Shown here: one piece after another, positions 1-10,112 of the stretch
Numbering within the stretch: the first letter of the stretch is position 1
How the letters are laid out: every line of letters begins with the position of its first letter
Program-made: the position numbers and the translations under genes
The notes under the pieces: generated by a model
Database searches by the model: none
Told to the model about the DNA's origin: nothing
What the model saw: the letters and a program-made list of their open reading frames with translations, nothing else
From: Ettlia oleoabundans
Lineage: Eukaryota; Chlorophyta; Chlorophyceae; Chlamydomonadales
Direction: 5' to 3'
DNA: 40,045 nt
NCBI GenBank assembly: GCA_019693395.1
Contig: JAAMXP010001258.1
Span: forward strand, 8,230-48,274

Positions 1-36
1 GAGAGTCAGGGGGGGCTGCAGCCCCCCCTGACTCTC
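1..36. repeat. perfect 36-bp palindrome
   Basis: A 15-base arm (1-15), ending in seven G, is followed by CTGCAG, itself palindromic, and the exact reverse complement at 22-36. Because the centre is self-complementary there is no unpaired loop. It lies in the presumed V-ATPase intron and touches the window edge, so it may be longer. It could be the end of a hairpin-type element or an intronic inverted repeat; nothing nearby identifies a mobile element. Confidence 0.85.
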
Positions 37-271
37 TCCTCCCAGCCCAGCCCAACTGCATCACCTTATCATACAGAGATGAATAACTTTTACCTTTTAG
101 ACACTACCAATCCATTGCCAAACTTTAACATTACACCTTACCCTGATCTGCATTTCAGCATTGTTCAGGACCTGCTAGGTGCCTGCTCCTTTTGAGCCGG
201 CGGGTGCTGTTATTCTGCCGCTTGGCTGCAAACACCCTGCTCTGCTCCGCTCCCCTGCCTCCACCCTGCAG

Positions 272-1477
272 ATGAAGGTCACGGAGTTTGGCCAGCTGCG
301 CAGCACGCTGCAGGCAGCAGCGCGCAAGCAGGCGGGCAGCCTTGCGGTGCGGGACCTGTCAGGGCTAGTGCCCCGCAGCCAGCTGGTAGACACAGAAAAC
401 CTTACCACCCTTCTGGTGGTGGTGCCCAAGTCAGCACGCAGCGAGTGGCTGTCGCAGTACGAGAGCCTGTCGGATTTTGTGGTGCCGCGGTCCAGCTCCG
501 TGGTGGCTGAGGATCAGGACTACCAGGCCTTCATGGTGGTACTGTTCAGGCGGGTGGTGGACAACTTCAAGGTGGCGGCACGCACCAAGGGCTTCCAGGT
601 GCGGAGCTGAGTAGGCGGGGGAGGGTATGACTGGGGTCCTGCAAACTCAACAAGGACACTCACAGCATGATACGACTCCTCAGTGCAGCCAAGTATGCTA
701 GTGCACTCCCCTAACTCCACCATCCACCTGCCAGTATGCCTGTCGACTTGCTGACAGACGCTGTTCTGTGTGGCTGTGGCTGTAAACAACTTACCCCTCG
801 CATTGCTGGCTGCCTGTGCCACAGGTTAAGGATGTGAAGATGGACCCAGAAGAAGCGCGTAGCAGTGAGGAAGAGCTGTCACGGGTGCGGTCCGAGGCGG
901 AGCAGCGGCGCAGCGCTCTTGAGCAGTGGTGCATCACCTCGTACGGGGAGGCATTTAGCAGCTGGATACATGTCTGTGCAGTGCGGCTGTTTGTGGAGAG
1001 CATACTGCGATACGGCTTGCCGCCACAGGTGCGTGATGAGTGTGCTGGGGCTTTGCTGTGAGGGATGGGCATAGGTGGGCCTAGCAAGCAGGGCCTGCAC
1101 CACACGTCATCGCACCTGCGCTGTCCCAGCATGCTGATGAGCACATACCCCTGGTTGACAGAGTGAAGGCTAGCATGAGTCCTGCACCCGGCAGAAGACT
1201 CCCTCGTTATGGCCCAGCAGCCCAGCTGATGTGCCTGTGTGCGGCCCTGCATCCCTGCCCCACCCCACTCACCACACCACAACTACTGCCCTTCGGCAAT
1301 CCCGGCGTCCCGCAGTTTTTGGCTGTGTTGATGCGGCCCAACCCCAAGTACATCAGCAAGCTGCGCAAGCTCATGGCACAGCTGTTCAGCTACAATGGAG
1401 GCGACCACTTCAGCGCGGAGGGTGCAGGGGAAGACATGTACCCTTACGTCTCATTCACGCTCAACATTGAGGGCTGA
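272..1477 (+). CDS. V-type proton ATPase subunit C, 3' part
   Basis: Subunit C belongs to the peripheral V1 stalk and joins the ATPase head to the membrane V0 sector of the vacuolar proton pump. Three exons are visible: 272-598, 825-1028 and 1316-1477. All three join in phase 0 at GT-AG sites. The encoded 230 residues match the C-terminal half of plant VHA-C (DET3). Landmarks are RKQAGSLAVRDLS, a VVPRSS segment, SYGEAFSSW and ILRYGLPP, and the family ending YPYVSFTLNI just before the stop. About 190 N-terminal residues should lie left of the window, so 1-271 is read as intron and the gene is partial only because of the window edge. The first Met of this exon is internal, not a start. The gene converges on the CW-domain gene. 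Family knowledge and sequence agree well. Confidence 0.93.
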
Positions 1478-1823
1478 TGTGCAGCATTTAGACCGTGGCG
1501 TTGCAATGGCTGCAATGGGACTCCTGGACCAGGCAACCAGCTATGTGGATCGCTGCACCTGCCAGTCCATCTGGCTTGCGGCAAGCTCTGTGCTACGCCT
1601 TCACAGCTCGTAGAAGGGTATACTACGCCAGTCAGCCGGCCCTGCCCTGTGTTGCTACTTTTGGTTCTGCCCTAGCTTGCGTTGTCAACTGCACCGTGCT
1701 GCGCTCAGTCGGCACCTTCCTGTTTGTGCATACTTTGGCACTGCTGGTGCCGTGCAGTTTGTACCTGCTATACCTTGCAGCCTCCCTCCCTTCCCTCGTT
1801 AACCTCCTGTTCCATGCCCTGTT

Positions 1824-1828
1824 TGTAA
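1824..1828 (+). terminator. TGTAA poly(A) signal, V-ATPase subunit C
   Basis: TGTAA lies 347 bp after the stop. This is the usual poly(A) signal of green algae. It is the only copy I noticed on this strand before the convergent CW gene. Confidence 0.45.
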
Positions 1829-1884
1829 AGAGATTTCCCCCAAGTACTGACTGCTCTCAGCCATTAACTACAACATTGGGCCAT

Positions 1885-1889
1885 TTACA
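1885..1889 (-). terminator. TGTAA poly(A) signal, CW-domain gene
   Basis: TTACA on the plus strand is TGTAA on the minus strand, 47 bp after the stop of the CW gene. It faces the V-ATPase signal 57 bp away. Confidence 0.5.
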
Positions 1890-1935
1890 GTTCTGCGGAA
1901 ACCGGCGATTGATTGTCAGCTCAAAAGCTGCAACA

Positions 1936-4626
1936 TCAGCGAGTGCCATTGGCCTGCGTCGGCGGCTGCCCACCTGTGGGCTTTTGCACACCAAAGGTGC
2001 GCTGCTGCATCAGCATCTGCGCATACTGTGCGACCATGGCAGGCGAGACGCCAGGGGCTTGCATCAGGGGCATGCCAGGCTGTGCTGTCATGCTTGGCGC
2101 TGGTGGCCGCATCTGCGGTGCCGACATGCCTGGCTGCAGCATTTGCGGCAGTGCCATGGGCCCTGTCTGCAACAAGTGCTGCTGGTATGGCTGCATTGGG
2201 TAGCCTGGCTGCTGCGGCGGCGGCGGCGGCGTCCGTTGCTGTGGCTGCTGCATTGGGTAACTTGGCTGCTGCTGCTGCAGCTGCTGCTGGGTTGGGGGCA
2301 TGCCCTGCAGCTGTCCGCTGCCAGGCACAGTGCCCCCTACCATTTGCAGTGGTGGCATCCCTGCAAAATGAGGCGGCAGTAGCCCACCCGCGAATTGAGG
2401 TGCTGCTGGCATTGCTCCATATGGGTGTAAACTAGACTGCGGCTGCTGCTGCTGTGGCAAGGGTTGCTGCGGCTGCTGCCTTGGTGGGGCCATTTGCTGC
2501 TGCTGCTGCTGCTGCTGGCCGTTGGGCATTGGCATCTGAGGCCACGCTTGTGTAGCAGGGGCAGATGGCCGTGGCATGCTGCCTAGAGCCTGCATCGGAC
2601 GTGTCGCTAACTGTTGCTGCTGGTGGAACACTCCAGGCCCATTTGCTGCCAAGGGCTGCATCTGCTGCAGCTGCTGGTGGTGCTGCGCAAACACCGGGGC
2701 AGTGCCGCCCATTGGCAGAGGTGGAGGAGCCTGCTGCCAGCCAGCAGATGCAGGTTGCTGCACAAGGGGTGCGCCAAAAGCGCTTGCTGCCACTGCTGTT
2801 GAGGGCGGCGCTGCTGCTGCTGCGGCTGCTGCTGCTGTGAATGGTGCAGTATCTCCTGCACCGGGCATCCCTCCGGCGTTGGACGGAACGCCACCAGCGG
2901 AGGCAGCAGTTGCTGGCACATCAGGCCCTAAATCCAAGCAGGCGCTGTGCTTCTCCTCTTCTGTGAGGGTGTCTTCTGTGGCAGCCAGCGCAGCAGCGGA
3001 GGCCAGCATGGTTGCCAGGCGCGCCACAGAGTCCGCTGCCTCGCCCGTCTGTGATACAGCCGTGCCATTCTGCACAACACAAAGGGCCCCCAACAAGCAT
3101 GGGGCATGCAAGAAGGGCATCAAAAAGCGCGAGAGGCTGCCATACCAAGTCCCTTTTTACTGCAGTTGTCGAACAAGCCAGCCATTCCTCAAACAACAAG
3201 TTGATGTGCGACATTCATTGGCGGCGGGTGCCCGGCCAACCTGCCCAGGTGTAGCATGCACCTGAAAGTACTGCATGCTGCTTGCCAGGTCAGCCGCGCC
3301 GCACGCCACCTCAGCAAATTCCATAGCATGCTGGCCAAGGCCCTCCCACGCCTCAACCGGTGGTGCAACATACATCGTTGCACCATTGCCGGCTCCAGCA
3401 CCCTCCCAGGACCCCTGGTTTTCTAGCATGCGCAGCAGGTGGCGGCTGTAGATGGACTGCTGCCGCCGGCTGCTGCGTGCTGCAGTGACAGTGACAAAAG
3501 CAAGGGGAAGCCGGGCTGAATGGTCCCTCGTGGCTGTGTAGGCAGAGGTACCACAAAATAGAACAGATGCCACAAGCTCACATGACGCATGCCCTTTAAA
3601 GCCACACTGACAGCCTGCTGCTTGCCCGCATGCGCCCAAAGCGAGAGGAGCGGAAGTGTGCAGCGCACCCACCAGGCAGCCTCTCCTCCTCAGAACTGAC
3701 TTCTTCCTCCTCTTCCTCATCCGTGTCCTCCTCCTTGTAGATACTGCCGGACCGCTGCCGCTTCATCTGGTAGAAAGGGTCCAAGCCGGAGTAGGAGGGT
3801 CCACTGCTGGCGCCACCGCGGCCTGCCAGCGGCGGTCGGCCTCGTCCACGACCCCTGCCCCGCCTGCACAGCAGAAGAGGGCATACAAACAGGAGTGAGT
3901 GGGGAACCACAGATGCCCATTGACTGGCAGCAATGGTGCAATACAGGCGCACGCTGGTTGCAACATGCTAGTTGCAAGCACGGGGAATACAATGAGGTGC
4001 AATAGACCATGTACCCTGCCAAAAAAAAACCATGCTTACCCTCTGCCGCGCCCCCTGCCCTTGCTGCTGCTGGCAGGCGTCGCTGCGCCGCTGCTAGTGG
4101 CCTGTAAGCCGGCAGCCAGGCGCTCCCGGATTTGGCGGTTGTGCTCCACGTCCTCAGCGTCAGTGGTGGACAGTGGCACCGTGATCTCAACTGCCTCATT
4201 GTATTCCTATGAGGAGGTTGGGAGAGGATGAAGGCTAAGCTGCCAGCGAGGAACGCAAACAGAGCAACAGCTCAGCCAGTAACATGCACGCTAACCCATG
4301 CCAAACCGTGGCGTTTATCCGCAACTTCCATCATGTTGTGCAAGCAATCTGATTCCCATGCATGCCCACGCCACACAAAGCCCCCACTACCACCACCACC
4401 ATGCGCAGACAGAAAGCCGCTACTGGCAGTGCGGCGGCGAGGCTCTTACCTCTTCGGAGGCACTGCAGGTCGCCTTGCGCTCGTCAGGGTTTTGGTAGCA
4501 GTACCACGGCTCATCCTCCTTCACCTGGTAACCCCGAGGCAGCCTACGCCACTTGTTGCAGTTGGGGTTCTCGCACTGTGCCCAGTTTTCCTGTACAATG
4601 ACCGGGAGCACCGGCAACCCCGACAT
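1936..4626 (-). CDS. CW-type zinc finger protein with long Gln/Ala/Pro-rich tail
   Basis: Probable chromatin reader. CW domains bind histone H3 tails, typically methylated Lys4. Exons, in transcript order: 4626-4450, 4206-4040, 3863-3673, 3479-3262, 3069-1936. All phases agree, giving 628 residues. The CW domain is residues 15-59, with Trp15, Trp26 and Trp41 and zinc ligands Cys18, Cys23, Cys43 and Cys54. Next come an Arg-Gly-rich stretch (RGRGRGR), an acidic run ending EEEEEEVSSEEE, and a predicted helical part of about 70 residues. The final 378-codon exon is Ala, Gln, Pro and Met rich, with a run of eight Gln (about 2495-2518). The start is the ATG at 4626; the frame stays open upstream without another ATG. 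Divergent from the PITH gene. The domain is certain; the targets are unknown. Confidence 0.85.
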
Positions 4627-5321
4627 GGCGGCGGCGGCAGTGGAGGACGACGCAGCGACGGTCCCAGAGGCCAATGGCGCTACCCACTGCCAATGCTGCT
4701 ACTGCTGAGTCGACGCTCACAAGCCCGGGGGGGCCAGCCCTCCCTTCAGACTGTTGTCACTGATCGCCTGGCAGGGTGTGACGAGGGGTGCCGCCGTTCA
4801 CCAAGATATAAACAGTTGATTGGCTGAATCTGCAAAACCAGCCGCCCCACTAGCTCCTGCAGGCCATCGGACGACAGCAAGGCTCTAGGCGACTATAGGA
4901 GGGCTATGTGGCTGGAGCTCTGCTTTTACACAATCGGCCGCTCTGTGTGGAAGTGTTCACTTAGCATCGAGCGGACGGCGAAATGAGCGCCCGCCCGGAC
5001 GATGCATGAGGCTGCAGGCTTCAGGAAAGCCAAGAAATGCTTTTCGGGATCTGGTGCTAGGATCCCTTGTCGCGGAGCTTGATTGATATCTCGACGTGCT
5101 GGGTCGGCTCCCTACACAACAAAGTGATCGACACTGCACTGACCAGTTCTCCCACACTCACAGCAGCCGCTTTCTCAACCAACACAGAAACAGAGGTAGA
5201 GAGCGGCACCCACTAGACGACATAGTGCGGCGGGCATAGCAGCAGGTCATACTGCCGCCTGGCTCGCCTGCCGCAGCCACACGCTGCCGATCTGCACACC
5301 GCGGCTGAGCACTCCTAAGCC
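4627..5321. promoter_or_regulatory. divergent promoter region, CW gene / PITH gene
   Basis: A 695-bp gap lies between two outward-facing start codons. It contains TATAAA at 4807-4812 (plus strand) followed by ATTGG at 4818-4822, a reversed CCAAT box. These sit too far from either start to assign firmly. No ORF here looks real. Confidence 0.4.
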
Positions 5322-7271
5322 ATGCCCACGTTCAGGGGCTGCTGCGCCCATGACCATGACTGTGAGGCACAGGACTGCAGCAGCTCATGGTCGCTATATA
5401 AGCACATTGACATCCAGGGGGTAAGGGGCCTCCTGGCTCCGCCGCCTTCAGCAGCTATGCTTCCTCAGCCTGCAAGTGTATTAGATACTCGGCTGTTGTG
5501 CCCCACTTTTCAAGCTTCATTGCAGTTTGCGGCAGTGTTAAAAAGAGTGGCATCCCTGCAATTTACTGTAATTTGCCTGGTCTGCTGCGCCTGGACCCCA
5601 CAGGTGCGCTGCCTGAATGAGGCGGTGGAGGGTTCATGCCGGCATGTGTTCAAGCCGTGGGATCAGCGGCTCGACACCAGCAGCACTACTCAGCTAGGTA
5701 AGGTCATGGCTGTGAGTGTTGGCTGCGGCACAGAGATTGTCTGATTGCAGGCTGCACCGCGAGCAGGCAGGCGTGGCATACGTCGGTCTCAGGAGGGCAA
5801 TCCTGCTGCAAGCCCCCACATACCTAGGGCTACCTCCTATTGTTGTGCGGGAATATGCCCCTGCTTCAGCGCTATGCTGCTGTCCACTGTCTAATGTTTC
5901 TTGGAGCCGCAGACAGCGAGGAGGATGATCCAGAGCTGCTGCTGCACGTGCCCTTTGAAGGCTCAGTCAAGCTGACAGGTATCACTGTCATAGGCGGCAC
6001 TGACGGCACAAGCCCCGCAAAGCTCAGGGTGCGCAGCTGCTCACATAGCGATGAACATGGCTGGCAGCGAATCGTGTCCTGGCGCAGGCACCACACCATT
6101 GACGGGGACCTGGCATCAATTTACTGAGGGGACGCTCCCTACAGCATCACAACACTAGGGGTGATGCCAGCACCTGTCTGTCGTGGATCAAATGCTGTCC
6201 AACATTCCACTTGCTGTTAGAGCATGATTTTGCTAAACGGAATAGCTCCACTCCACGCAGGTGTACATCAATAGAGACGACCTGGATTTTGCCACCGTGG
6301 CAGACAGCCCGCCAGTGCAGGAGTGGGAGCTTCTGGAGAATTTCAACGGACAGATAGAGTACCCAACACAGTGAGTTTAGAAATGGTGGTGGTGGTGGTG
6401 TGTGTGTGGTAAGGGTGAGGTGAAGCGAACTTCAAGGAAGGATCATTCCAACTGAACACAGTGAGCTGGTGCAAACTGGGAGCCTTTGCAACACCTGTAA
6501 CTTGAACACTGGCCGCTGCCATAGCCGGCTTTTAAGTGCCGATCTGCATGGGGCTGCTCTGCAACACTGCATTTGCTGTTGGCACTGGGTCATTCACAAA
6601 CAGATCCAGCTGCCGGAGCCCATGTGTCTTCTATTGCCTACCTTTTGCATAGTGATTCGGCAGACTGCTGCCTCCCGTGCCGTTTCCTGCAGTGCTGCAA
6701 AGTTCAACGGCGTGCACAGTATTGATCTACACTTTCCCACCAACTATGGCGCCGACCACACCAACATCACCTTCATTGGACTTCGTGGCGAGTTTACAGA
6801 GCACAAGCGACAGGTAAGTGCCACTGCTTTTGCGCTGTTCTAACTGCCAAGCCATAACATTCTCCTTCGCCTGCCACCACATCCGCTGCTGTACTAGAAC
6901 GTCCCACTGAAACCCGTGTCCCCAGCTGTTTTCCATCTGTAGTGCCAATGACGCCACTGCTATAGCACAGCCAGGCATACAGTGACTCCTCCGGTCTGCC
7001 CTCTGCTTTTGCAGGCGGTGGAGGCGGTGTACGAGTCAAAGCCCATGCCGCAGGCAAGGCCGCTCCATAAGTCATTTCTGCAGGCCATTCGCAGTCACAC
7101 TTGTTGCGCTTGTACTTCCAACTGATCCACAGCATGCATTTGTTTCATGTCAGAAAGATGAAGGCATTAGGAGCGAGGTTGAGGAGTTGTGTTTGCCACT
7201 CCTGTCATGACGTGCAGGACCACCAGGTGCCGGGTGATCGGCAGGGCGCAGGCTGGAACCTCGGCATGTAG
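5322..7271 (+). CDS. PITH domain-containing protein (PITHD1-like)
   Basis: The PITH domain is a jelly-roll fold found alone in PITHD1 and at the C-terminus of thioredoxin-like TXNL1, a proteasome partner; the role of the stand-alone protein is poorly known. Seven exons: 5322-5420, 5604-5697, 5913-6028, 6261-6370, 6693-6813, 7015-7053 and 7218-7271. All phases agree and give 210 residues, the same size as animal PITHD1. Matches include RCLNEAVEGS, HVFKPWDQRLD, LLLHVPFEGSVKLTGI, VYINRDDLDF and FIGLRGEFTEHKR. No thioredoxin domain precedes it. The N-terminus has a Cys/His/Asp-rich stretch (CCAHDHDCEAQDC), as in relatives that begin with a His/Gly/Cys-rich segment. The sixth intron starts with GC rather than GT. 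Confidence 0.92.
7054..7217 (+). other. GC-AG intron in the PITH gene
   Basis: The exon ends ATGCCGCAG and the intron starts GCAAGG, which fits the GC-donor consensus CAG|GCAAG. The acceptor is GTGCAG before GACCACCAG. Only this junction gives the conserved GDRQ-type C-terminal tail in phase 0. Confidence 0.75.
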
Positions 7272-7292
7272 CCACCTGGCGTGTGTTTCTTA

Positions 7293-7297
7293 TGTAA
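7293..7297 (+). terminator. TGTAA poly(A) signal, PITH gene
   Basis: TGTAA occurs 22 bp after the stop. A second copy is at 7495-7499. The next gene starts at 7574. Confidence 0.5.
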
Positions 7298-7573
7298 CAT
7301 ATTGTGCAGCAGGAAAATAAGGCAGAAGAGGCCTTGAATCCTGTAGTGTTGTTCCAGCAATGGTTCGCTCGCCAAATTGTCGAGACTTGTAGCCACCCTG
7401 GCAGTGGTACTGTTGACAAGCTCACCTAATTTGCAAGTCCCAAAGACAAAACTTCTTGTTCGTTCGCACGAGTTACTGCACACATCTTCTGCATTGTAAA
7501 CCATTTGCAGCGACTCAGAATACTTCACTGCTGATCAGAGCCTGCTTTCTATCGAACATCGCTTGGTGCCAAA

Positions 7574-9508
7574 ATGGCGGACCTGAAGCTAACCCAAATA
7601 TATGTCTATCCAATCAAGGGTTGCAGGGGCATAGCGCTTGAGAGTGGCGTGGTCTGTCCCACAGGTGCGTCTTGCTGTGGCTTGTAGAGGCACCCACGCA
7701 ATCTTCAGACGTACATGAATAGAGGCGAGCGTCAGAAACTGTGGCAAACGTGCAGTACAGCTGGCTTCCCCCCGCGCCCCGCCCTAGTTGGAGCGCCTGC
7801 TGACCCCACCTTGCTCCTGCAGGCTTGCTCTGGGATCGCAATTGGGTGGTAGTCAGGGCCAGCAGCGGCAAGTTCCTCACTCAAAGGCAAAAGCCAATGT
7901 GAGACTGCGGACTACACTTCTCTGGCTTGCCCGGCCTTCCCCTGCCGTGCGGGTGGCACCCCTGGTATCCCCCAACCACCAGGATGAGCCACCCTCTGTT
8001 CTCTTGTTGTCTCCAGGCTGGCACTGGTAGAGGTGGCCATCGTTCCAGACAGGCTGCTAGAGGGTGCCGACTTGGCGGGCTGCCCAGACGCCAAGCTTGT
8101 GCTGCGGGCACCAGGCATGCCAGAGCTGCAGGTGACTCAGCACCACAACACAACAGTTTGGCTAGCAGTGTTGCCAGCCTTTTGGCTGAGTGAAACATGG
8201 TCCTTCACTCGCTGTGTTCTGGTGTCGTCCGTACACTTGCCACCCCGCCAGCCCTGTTGCAGGTGCCGGTTACGCCATCTGCGTCTTCCAACAAGCAGCT
8301 GGTGCCTGTCACTGTCTGGGGCTGGAGTGGCCAGGCGGCGGGTAGGCAGCCATGCTCTTTCCAGCAGTATGGACCTCATGAACCTATGTGTTTTCTGGGA
8401 GCCCTCACCCTGAAACATAGTGACTTCCGCCTGCCTGCAGACGAGGGGGATGCGGCTGCGGAGTGGTTCTCCCGGTACCTCGGCCTGCCCTGCCGCCTGC
8501 TGCGGTATGCCGGGCAGCCGGGGGCCCCTGGCTCACCCGGGGATCCCACACGGCGGGACGTGAATGAAGAGTGGGCGCCACCAAACTCTGAGACGGCTTT
8601 TGCAGATGGCTATCCCTATTTGCTGGCCAATGAGGTTGGTGGGCTGGTGGTTGGTAGTTGTCCATGTGTGCATCAGCTAGGCTCCAAGCTGCTGGGGAAG
8701 AAAAGCACGGTGACTAATTTTGTGGATAAATGCAGTTTCAGACTGAATATCACTGTACGCGTTGTGATTGTACTCAAGTTCCCTGCACACAACCCGTCCC
8801 GTGCATCTGCTGCCCTGTGCCCTACACAGGCATCCCTAGCAGCCCTGAACCAGCACCTGGCAGCAAAGGGGGAGCCCCCGCTGCCCATCAACCGCTTCCG
8901 CCCCAACTTGGTGGTGGCTGGTGCGGGGGCTTTCGACGAGGACAGCTGGCGCAGCCTGCGATTTGGGGCAGCCGGCAGCGCTCCAGGGGATGGGGTGGAG
9001 TTTGACAATGTGAAGCCCTGCGATCGATGCAAGGTGCGCCTGCCTCCCATCGCCTGCATCTCGGAACAGTTTGTTCAATTTTTTGAAAGTTGCATATCGA
9101 AGACAGCTGGTCCATGTGGCACGCTGTTTGCAGCAGGGGTAATGTGTGTGCGGTGCAGGCACCGGTTGGCCAGCACAGCTCCCAAGCTCAGCAGTCTGGA
9201 ATCTGCCGGAGGCGACAGCACGCAAATGCTTTCCTTTGCACTTGATAGCACACTGCTGGGGTGCACGTTTGCCCCTGATGCAGGTGACCACCATCAACCA
9301 GGCAACGGCGGAGGAGGGCCTTGAGCCACTGGTGGCCTTGCAGGAGACGCGGTCAGGGCGTGTGCTAGGGTGGGAGCATTCCCCTTCATGGAGGGCCAGC
9401 GTGTTCTTCGCTTGGAACATGGTCGCCAGGCAGCGCGGCGTGGTGCGTGTGGGCGACACCGTGGCGGTGACAGCCACACGGCAGGGGCCGCCCGTGCCAT
9501 CTATGTGA
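7574..9508 (+). CDS. MOSC-domain molybdoenzyme, mARC-like
   Basis: Matches the amidoxime-reducing component family (mARC; ARC in Chlamydomonas), molybdenum-cofactor enzymes that reduce N-hydroxylated compounds with electrons from cytochrome b5 and its reductase. Exons: 7574-7664, 7823-7898, 8017-8131, 8263-8341, 8441-8634, 8830-9033, 9284-9508, giving 327 residues. The N-terminal MOSC beta-barrel begins IYVYPIKGCRGI and continues through WDRNWVVV and KFLTQRQ. The C-terminal MOSC domain has NRFRPNLVV and KPCDRCK; Cys249 aligns with the cysteine that ligates molybdenum. Human mARC1 is 337 residues. No N-terminal membrane anchor is seen, unlike the animal mitochondrial form. The fifth donor (GTTGGT) is weak but is fixed by the conserved NE-ASL junction. 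Convergent with PYD1. Confidence 0.92.
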
Positions 9509-10112
9509 AGCGAGGAGGGATGAAGCGCGGCAATGGCGACAGTGCATGCACAGGCCAGGTTTTGTGCTCGACATGTGTCACTGATGAAGCCTTGCCAGGC
9601 CTGTCTTGCACGCTTTGAGGTGTTGCGAATAATGTGCCTCCCACTCTGTGCCCACCAAGGCATGGTCAGGCAAGTGTGGGTGGGTGGGTGTATACATGTT
9701 ACATGCAGATTCATGTCATGTTGGCCTACAGGTTGTTTCGGGGAGGAGTATTGGTCAAGATTAATGCACAGGAGTAGGTACATGTATCTGTGTTACCTAT
9801 GCAGCTGGGCGCTGAGCTAGGCTTGAAACATACAGTGCTTTTTCAAACTTGGTCAAGCAACATGTATGCACCGCTTAGTGTGCAGGCTCTTTCTGCCCTA
9901 ATGCCCAGGCCAACACAGGCAGCAGGCTTGAATTGCCAGCCACGAACCTCATTCCTGCAGCCGGCCTGTGTGCCTCCATACCATCGCGACCTGCCCAGCC
10001 TGATTGCAAGCGCTCATGTGCATCATGGCACGCTGCCGAAAGTCCAGCTTGTTCAACTCAGGACAGATGTGTGCTGCCAGCGCACAATGCCAAACGCGCT
10101 CCATCGGCCTCG
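9509..10112. other. convergent 3' intergenic region, mARC / PYD1
   Basis: These 604 bp lie between two stop codons. I see no gene and no clear TGTAA for the plus gene. A minus-strand TGTAA at 9699-9703 lies 410 bp past the PYD1 stop and might serve it. A short run of GTGGG repeats lies near 9675-9690. Confidence 0.4.

Noticed and set aside
1034..1230. Possible box C/D snoRNA in a V-ATPase intron (GTGATGA and later CTGA)
   Set aside because: The boxes are about 190 bp apart with no terminal stem, too far for a normal C/D snoRNA.
1495..2382. 295-codon plus-strand open frame
   Set aside because: It runs from the V-ATPase 3' UTR into the antisense of the CW gene's polyQ exon and shows no family feature.
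2576..3265. 229-codon plus-strand open frame with poly-Ala
   Set aside because: Shadow of the Ala/Gln-rich last exon of the CW gene.
5394..5402. TATATAAG-like TATA box
   Set aside because: It lies inside the coding part of PITH exon 1 and so is not a promoter for that gene.
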